Shown here: piece after piece, positions 57,880-64,000 of the stretch
Position numbering within the stretch: the stretch's first letter is position 1
Layout: each line of letters starts with the position of its first letter
NCBI GenBank assembly: GCA_011033025.1
Contig: WFMF01000098.1
Span: forward strand, 372,001 to 436,000
DNA: 64,000 nucleotides
Reading direction: 5' to 3'
DNA from: Beroe forskalii
Taxonomy: Eukaryota > Ctenophora > Nuda > Beroida > Beroidae
Position numbers and translations under genes: made by a program
The notes under the pieces: model-generated
Told to the model about the DNA's origin: nothing
Seen by the model: only the letters and a program-made list of their open reading frames with translations
The model's database searches: none

Positions 57880-58255
57880 CGTGCGCAATAAATTATTACG
57901 CACTGGAGTGCCAAATTCAGGATTTATTACGCACTGTAGGTCATAATAATTTATTATGGTGCAGTGGAACAGTGCGTAATAATTTATTTCGCACAGTCGA
58001 CCCAGTTGTAGCTTCATATCATAAATTAAAACATTTCCTTGTGTTTGAAATTATCCCCTTTTTTACGAGTAATTACGGTGCATAATTCAGTAATCAGTTT
58101 AATAACTCGTAAAAAGTGCTAACCTCTGCAATAAAAACCTCGGCCTTCGGCCTCGGTTATTAATGCGATATAACACACTCGGGCCTTCGGCCCTCGTGTG
58201 TTATATCAAGGTTAGCAATTTTTACTCGTTACTAAACCCTTCAATATCAGTGTGA
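57880..58255. repeat. inverted repeats and two GGCCTTCGGCC hairpins
   Basis: GTGCGTAATAA/TTATTACGCAC motifs alternate at 57877-57995. At 58087-58230 GTAAAAAGTGCTAACCT and AGGTTAGCAATTTTTAC form an outer stem around two hairpins, ACCTCGGCCTTCGGCCTCGGTT and ATAACACAC-TCGGGCCTTCGGCC-CTCG-TGTGTTAT. Confidence 0.8.
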
Positions 58256-58640
58256 AAAGGGAATGAATGCGATTGAAATTATTATTTTTCTTGGGGTCCT
58301 TGTGATGATATATAGCTATATAGGCTAGAAGGAGTACCAGCATTCCTTATTTTGTATCGTGAACATTCCAAATTGATACCAACGTGCTTTGATAGCATTT
58401 ATAGCTATAATTTCAATCTAATCAGATATTCCTCAATTGTCACTCAATCAGACTGTTTTGTTAATGAATTGGCCGATGTAATGAACGATGCCATAAACTT
58501 AAACATGACCGGGAGAAACCGTCTAGTCAGAAGTGAAATATGATCCAAGGATGGAATATCATGACAGCAGCTGGTTGATGCCAATGGGGGTGGCAAGTTT
58601 AGTATACCGGACAATGGGGGAGCCAAAATGCCTCCCCTTA
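58256..58640. other. no gene recognised
   Basis: AT-rich; short ORFs only. Confidence 0.45.
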
Positions 58641-60592
58641 ATCTTGGTAAACATCATAACAGAGTTAACCATACCCAGGCTCGCCCTACACTTGGGCTAA
58701 CCTCTAATCACGGGCTCCCCTATACACCGCTCCCCTTAATCTTGGGCGTACCCACATCCCTTGGTCTCACCCCTAAACAAGGGATCGCCCATACCAGACT
58801 CGCCCTTATCCTGGGCTATACCGCGTATGGGTCCACCCTACCTTGGGCTCCCCCTCGCTTTAAATATGGGCTCACCTCCGTTATATTGGGCCACCCCATC
58901 CACTCACCCCATGCCCTCCCCCCCCCCTAGTTTGGGCTCCGCCATGATCAAAACCCGAACTAGCTCCGTATTAACTCGGGCTCCCTCATGATAACTCGGG
59001 CTCCCCCTACTAACTCGGGCTCCCCACCCCCCTATTGACTCGAGCCCCCCCCCCATATTAACTCGAGCTCCCTCATACTAACTCGGTCTCCCACATACCA
59101 ACTCGGGCTCACCCATACTAACTTGGACTCTCCATGATAATTGATAATTTGGGCTCCCCCTTGATAACTCGGGCTCTCCCCCATGTTGTGTCGGGCTCCC
59201 CCCGTATTAACTTTGGCTCCCCCACACTTTTTGGATCCCTCATACCAACTTGGGCTCCCCCGTACTAAATTGGGCTCCTCCATACCAACTTGGGCTCCAC
59301 CGTACTAACTTGGGCTCTCCCCAGGCCCGTAATTCCTGGGGGGACAGGGGGGACTAGTCCCCCTCAGTTTTTTGGAAGATTGCTGGAAAAGTACTCAAAA
59401 TTCAATAAAAAATCTAATTTTTTTAAAAGATTTCGCCTGTGGCGGGCATCTTTGCCACTTAATGGCTCTACAAAATTTTCATGTCCCCTCCAGTTTTTCT
59501 TTTCGATTTACGGCCCTGGCTCTCCCGTACTATCTGGGGCTCCCCCAAACCAATTCGGGCTCCCCCATACCTACTTGGGCTCCCCCGTACTAACTTGGGC
59601 TCTCCCGTACTATCTGGGGCTCCCCCGTACTAACGTGGGCTCCCCCCATTTTTGTGCTCCCCCATGCCAACTTGGGCTCCCTCGTAGTATCAGGGCTCCC
59701 CCATACTATCTGGGCTCCCCCATACTAAGTTGAGCTCCACCGTACTATCTGGGCTCCCTCATACTAAGTTGAGCTCCACCGTACTATCTGGGCTCCCCCA
59801 TACCATCTTGGGCTCCCCCGTACTATCCGGGCTCCCCCATACCATCTTGGGATCCCCCGTACTAACTTGGGCTCCCCGTACCAAATTGGGCTCCTCCGTA
59901 CTATCAGAGTATCAGGGTTCCCCCGTACTATCTGGGCTCCCCCATACTAACTTGGGCTCCCTCGTACTAACTTGGGCTCCCCGTACTAACTTGGGCTCCC
60001 CCGTACTAACTTGGGCTCCCCCGTACTAACTTGGGCTCCCCCGTACTATCTGGGCTCCCCCGTACTGCCTCGAGCTCCCCCATGCAAACTTGGTCTCCCC
60101 CGTACTATCTGGGCTCCCCCGTACTATCTGGGCTCCCCCGTACTATCTGGTTTCCCCCGTACTATCTGGGCTCCCCCGTACTATCTGGGCTCCCCCTTAC
60201 TATCTGGTCTCCCCCGTACTATCTGGGTTCCCCCATACTATCTGGTCTCCCCCATACTATCTGGGCTCCCCCGTACTATCTGGTCTCCCCCATACTATCT
60301 GGGCTCCCCCGTACTAACTTGGGCTCCCCGTGCCAACTTGGGCTCCCCCGTACCAACTTGGGCTCCCCCGTACTATCTAGGATCCCCCGTACTATCTGGT
60401 CTCCCCCATACTATCTGGTATCCCCCGTACAATCTGGTCTCCCCGTACTATCAGGGCTCCCCCATCCCAACTTGGGCTCCCCCGTATTAACTCGGGCTCC
60501 CCCGTACCAATTCGGGCTCCCCCGTACCAACTTGGGCTCCCCGGTACAATCTGGGCTCCTCCGTACTATCAGGGCTCCCCCGACCCCCCGTA
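58641..60592 (+). repeat. minisatellite GGGCTCCCCCGTACTATCT / GGGCTCCCCCGTACTAACTT
   Basis: About 2 kb of 19-20-bp units. The left part (58660-59300) is degenerate, the right part (59520-60590) much more regular, with ACTATCTG and ACTAACTTG unit classes interleaved. All long frames are repeat-derived (SPVLSGLPHT-type). Confidence 0.95.
59322..59518. mobile_element. hAT-type MITE in the minisatellite
   Basis: Ends CAGGCCCGTAATT and AATCGATTTACGGCCCTG-type complement, flanked by an exact 8-bp duplication GCTCTCCC (59314-59321 and 59519-59526). CAGG(G)...-type ends with an 8-bp duplication are characteristic of hAT elements. 197 bp, non-coding. Confidence 0.88.
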
Positions 60593-60679
60593 CTATACTT
60601 TCATACTTTCATAATGTATGCTCATTTCTTGGTCATGAGATGACGCACTACGATAATCTCATGATTTGATCAATTCATT

Positions 60680-61301
60680 AAAAATTCAATTCATAAAAAA
60701 TTTAATTTTGACTTCAAAGAGAGCATTATTCTACATACATGGCTTGTTCACAATACTTATTTTAAATGCGGAGATATAACCTTAATTCAAAAAATTGGTG
60801 TCCCAATGGGAGATAATCAAGCGCCTTATCAAACAAATTTAGTTTTATATAAAGATGAATTTGTTTTCATTGAAAATTTATGCAGAAAAAAGAAACTTCA
60901 CGTTGCTAAACTTTTTAATTATACCCATCGGTTTCTGGATGATATAAACCCTAAAAATAACTTTGGCTATTTTGAACGTTACAAGGACAGCATTTATTCA
61001 CCAGGACTAGTAATCAACAAGGAAAATGCTGATAATAGCCGTACCTCCATGCTAGAAATTGACATGATGATTGACTCTAATTCTAATAGGTACCTTTACA
61101 ACCTTTCTTTATGATAAAAGAGACAAATTTGGTTTTCCCATTGTTAAATATCCATCTGTTAAAAGTAATATACACAGCACGACTGTCTATAATGTCTTCC
61201 TAACACAAGTTATACGATACGCACGTGTATGCAATGACCTTAAATACTTCCTAATATCCTTAAAATCCTTGTTTTCCACCATGGAATCCAAAGGCTGTTA
61301 A
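60680..61301 (+). pseudogene. Penelope-like reverse transcriptase fragment
   Basis: Two frames in order: IGVPMGDNQAPYQTNLVLY, then KLFNYTHRFLDDINPKNN (RT motif with catalytic DD), ENADNSRTSMLEIDMMI, and after a frame change near 61090 TFLYDKRDKFGFPIVKYPS and QVIRYARVCND. This order of IGxPMG, YRxxDD, LYDKRDxFxF and QxxRYxR is typical of Penelope-like and related RTs in animals. The N-terminal RT part and the GIY-YIG endonuclease were not found. Confidence 0.75.
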
Positions 61302-62500
61302 AAGGCATATCCTTCTAAAGAAACTTTTCAAATTCTAACAAAAAAGAATATTTTACAGAAATACAATATACTGCCAAATTTCAATGTTACTTACTTCACT
61401 TTATCTCATTACCTTAAAACATGAAATAGTTTGAACTTTAAATCATTAAATTTACTAAATTCTTTTTGTAATCGACTTCATATAACTCATACCACGTACT
61501 CTCCTGCTTCTTCCAACTTCAAATATTTTTATAAAATTTTTAAAAATTAGATCTTGTCGGCGACGCCAGCCTACTCCTATAATTTGTCTCCAAATCTTTA
61601 TTTATACATTCATATCAATTCTTGAGGTATCTTCCCACCAGGCGCCAGCCTGGTCTACAAAATTGTCTACTATTCCTTTTATCTTAATTCCTGAGGTTTT
61701 CAGCTCATCCTCCCTATTCTCATAAATTGCCTTATTTATTGCCTCTGTGATTATTTATTTATTACCAATCATTGAATCTTTATACCTCTTGTTACCTTTT
61801 TTGAACTTTTGATGATGAAAGTAACTCGTGTAAAGTAATGGTACCGACGGTATGTTTTTCGTAGCATGAAAAACCATTTAAAACATCCTTTTCATGGAAA
61901 CAAGGGTTTCTTTCTAAGTTTTGGTTACAGTCGGGATGGATACAGTACAGTGTACTCATTGTCTGTTTCCATGGCCCCCGGGGTGTATGGTTTATTGGGC
62001 TAGGGGCCGAAAAAACCGCGTGTGGTACACTTTGTACTGCACAATCACCCTGCCCAACTGATGACCCGTTTTTAGCCCAGAGCATCTCATACCTTTTCAG
62101 GCCTTAAATTATTATTAAACTCATATAAATTACTTGCTAGTTGAATGTATGAATGACAAAAATTGACCTTTATGTAAAAATTAACTTAGATTTTTGTTAC
62201 TCTTGAATGCATGATTTTAATTTGCATATTTATACCTATATTTTAATTATAAATTTACCTTAAACCCCCAAGACATGACATGGTCTATTCGCTGCAACTT
62301 TGTACTGTGTTTTATAGATTACAAATTATACATGATTTGATTAAAGTTAAGATCGCTTTTTAATAGCGATACCAACTGTTCCAGTCGTATCATTCAAACT
62401 TAAGTTCTAAAATTAATTTTGTCATCGTAAATTATTGAGAGGGTACTATTGAAGTATTGTCTATTTGAAGTATCGTCTATTTATAATCTATGATTTTATG
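61302..62500. other. no gene recognised
   Basis: AT-rich, perhaps the 3' part of the RT element up to about 61790 (CGGCGACGCCAGCC and CCAGGCGCCAGCC repeated 75 bp apart). Nothing else supported. Confidence 0.4.
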
Positions 62501-62559
62501 AATTTTGAGAGAGAAGCAGAAATTTATCCAATATCCACTTCTTCGAACGACGCAAGTCC

Positions 62560-63000
62560 GTGTGTGTTTCTAACTCAAAAAGTGTGTAGGTACACACTGT
62601 ACGCAGAACACAGCCGTGTAATAGGTTGTGTGTAGGTACATTAATTATCTCATTAAGTTCGTCATGAGAAAATCTCACAGAAAATATGCATATGGAACCA
62701 AGAGCAAATATCTCACCCAAATATCCGACTAATTAGCATTGGTGCCTGATCTAATCAAGGTATCAATTACCGCAAATATTCGAGTACAGCAGAGAAAATC
62801 TGTAAACACGTTGACAGATATTTTCCGCGGATATTTGCCCGAATATCCCAGAAATTCGACTCGAATTTTTACTCGAATTTCCTCTCGCGGATATTCGAGT
62901 AAAAATTCGACTAAAAATATGCATATGGAACAAGGGTGTAAAGTACTATAGTAGTCGAACGGTGTACACAAGACACACCCTGTACAGAACAAGCACACAT
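62560..63000. repeat. hairpin-rich non-coding segment
   Basis: A perfect 17-bp inverted repeat CGAATTTTTACTCGAAT / ATTCGAGTAAAAATTCG with a 14-bp loop lies near 62858-62905; ATATGCATATGGAAC occurs at about 62685 and 62917 as a direct repeat. Confidence 0.6.
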
Positions 63001-63496
63001 TACCTTATATGGTAATAATAAAAAATGCTTGTTTACACAAAACAAAAAAGCGCATAACTCAGCCGTTTTTTGAGCAATTTTGATCAAATTTTCAGGATAT
63101 TACGGGCTAGATATTACCAATATAATCCTGGAGTAGCTAACATTTTTGACCTCCAGAAATTGAGATATGACAAATAAACTGGTGTTTTTTTTTAAAGTTA
63201 CCGCTTAATAAGTGGCTTTTCGGTCATAACTCCGCTTCTGGAGCTCAAAAATGAATCTAAACTTCACTGAGATGTTGCTTATATCTAGCTCTAAATATCC
63301 TGAAAGTTTCATTAAGTTTGCTCAAAAAACCTCGGAGATATGCACGTTTTTGTAACGCAAATACAAAGGTCGCATAGATTTACATTTAAAGTTGTAAGTC
63401 ATAACAGACACATGATATAAAACGCGTGTAGAACACGACTCTACGCATATAGTACTACCCTTTAAATCGGTCAAAACTTGTCGTGAGACTACTATA
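63001..63496. other. no gene recognised
   Basis: AT-rich, no feature supported. Confidence 0.5.
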
Positions 63497-63517
63497 TGTA
63501 AATTACCCGACTTTCAG

Positions 63518-63831
63518 CAGTTAAACGGAGGTGGGATGAAGAGGCTGTTTTAAATCTGATTGCAAGGGATGGGTTTTATGTGTAAGTATCAAATAATATG
63601 ATCGACTTGAAATTTCATTGAAAGAGAACGATGCTCAATCATTTTATTTAAATAGTGATACGATACATGAAACTTGCTAGAACACCTTTTGAATTTTTCA
63701 AGCTTTTTTCAAGCACTTTTTTAAACACCTTGATGAGGCTTTAAATTATTTTCAGCGGAGATTCCAGAATGTTGCAGACTTCTGCCGTCATGGCAAACCT
63801 TTCGTGGGGGGAGTTGGCCATTAAGTGCTGA
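63518..63831 (+). CDS. minigene unit C, exons 2 and 3
   Basis: Exon 2 63518-63581 and exon 3 63756-63831 encode the same peptide as unit B (V at the junction), with AATAAA at 63927-63932. The copy is interrupted by the window end; its own first exon would lie upstream, for instance the orphan at 57604, which is far away. Confidence 0.55.
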
Positions 63832-64000
63832 CCACAGTTAGTTCGACCGGTCATCCAACCGACCCTTCAAGGCTAGGCACTCGGTTTTCGGCTGATCCTG
63901 TGTCAAGTGTGTGTGCTGCTTGTGGCAATAAATGAGTCCGAACATTGTGATGGTTCAAAATTCAAATTCAAATTCAAATTCTCCGTGCAGATGGTCTCAT

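Noticed and set aside
59730-60669. Long Ser/Pro/Leu-rich frames
   Set aside because: Produced by the 19-20-bp GGGCTCCCCCGTACTA minisatellite; several frames are open at once.

Overview
The window looks like a piece of a metazoan nuclear genome, most likely an early-branching or marine invertebrate. Cnidarian-like affinity is a guess, based on the P2X7-type C-terminal domain carried by a transposon and on ShK domains joined to a papain-type peptidase. Genes have GT-AG introns and are embedded in AT-rich DNA dense with minisatellites, MITEs and retroelements. TTAGGG telomere-type repeats occur inside the sequence. No bacterial operon structure, no tRNA or rRNA gene that I trust and no CRISPR array was seen.

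Host genes, left to right. (1) A papain-family cysteine peptidase with ShK and cysteine-rich modules (minus strand, 1204-2824); its 5' part is missing and it abuts a TTAGGG array. (2) A CAAX prenyl protease 2 (RCE1) gene (plus, 3198-9976) in seven recognisable exons; a TTAA-flanked transposon carrying a P2X7-like domain sits exactly at an exon edge, and a 9-bp-TSD MITE lies in a later intron. (3) A small secreted cysteine-rich protein (minus, 6628-7477) nested in an RCE1 intron. (4) The 3' half of a receptor tyrosine kinase gene (plus, 11268-23531); one intron holds a 72-bp tandem array split by a 9.6-kb Ty3/gypsy-type element with gag, protease, pol and two extra small ORFs. (5) An intact single-exon papain-family peptidase (minus, 26815-27912). 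(6) A tandemly duplicated three-exon minigene for a 48-residue protein (54.8-56.7 kb, third copy at 63.5-64.0 kb).

From 28.6 to 40 kb the sequence is mostly repeat: a 1.4-kb array of a 19-bp dyad unit, degenerate telomere-like DNA, a 1-kb array built from a 9-bp motif in both orientations, a GTAGCAGCAGGACTCCC-type array, a perfect 72-bp palindrome and several fold-back elements. From 40.2 to 54.7 kb lies a nest of non-LTR retrotransposons. The best copy has an ORF1 that joins an AlkB-like 2-oxoglutarate/Fe(II) dioxygenase domain to an SGNH (GDSL) hydrolase domain, followed by an APE endonuclease/reverse transcriptase ORF2. A second, oddly degraded copy follows and carries a 3.2-kb composite insertion. 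From 57.8 kb on are hairpins, a 2-kb GC-rich minisatellite split by a hAT-type MITE, and a Penelope-like reverse transcriptase fragment.

The most interesting points are the AlkB+SGNH ORF1 of the LINE, the LTR element's extra ORFs preceded by splice-acceptor-like sites with a splice donor in the leader, the transposon that appears to supply a 5' splice site to RCE1, and the minigene array. Coordinates of exons come from reading splice sites by eye; everything beyond motif recognition is inference.
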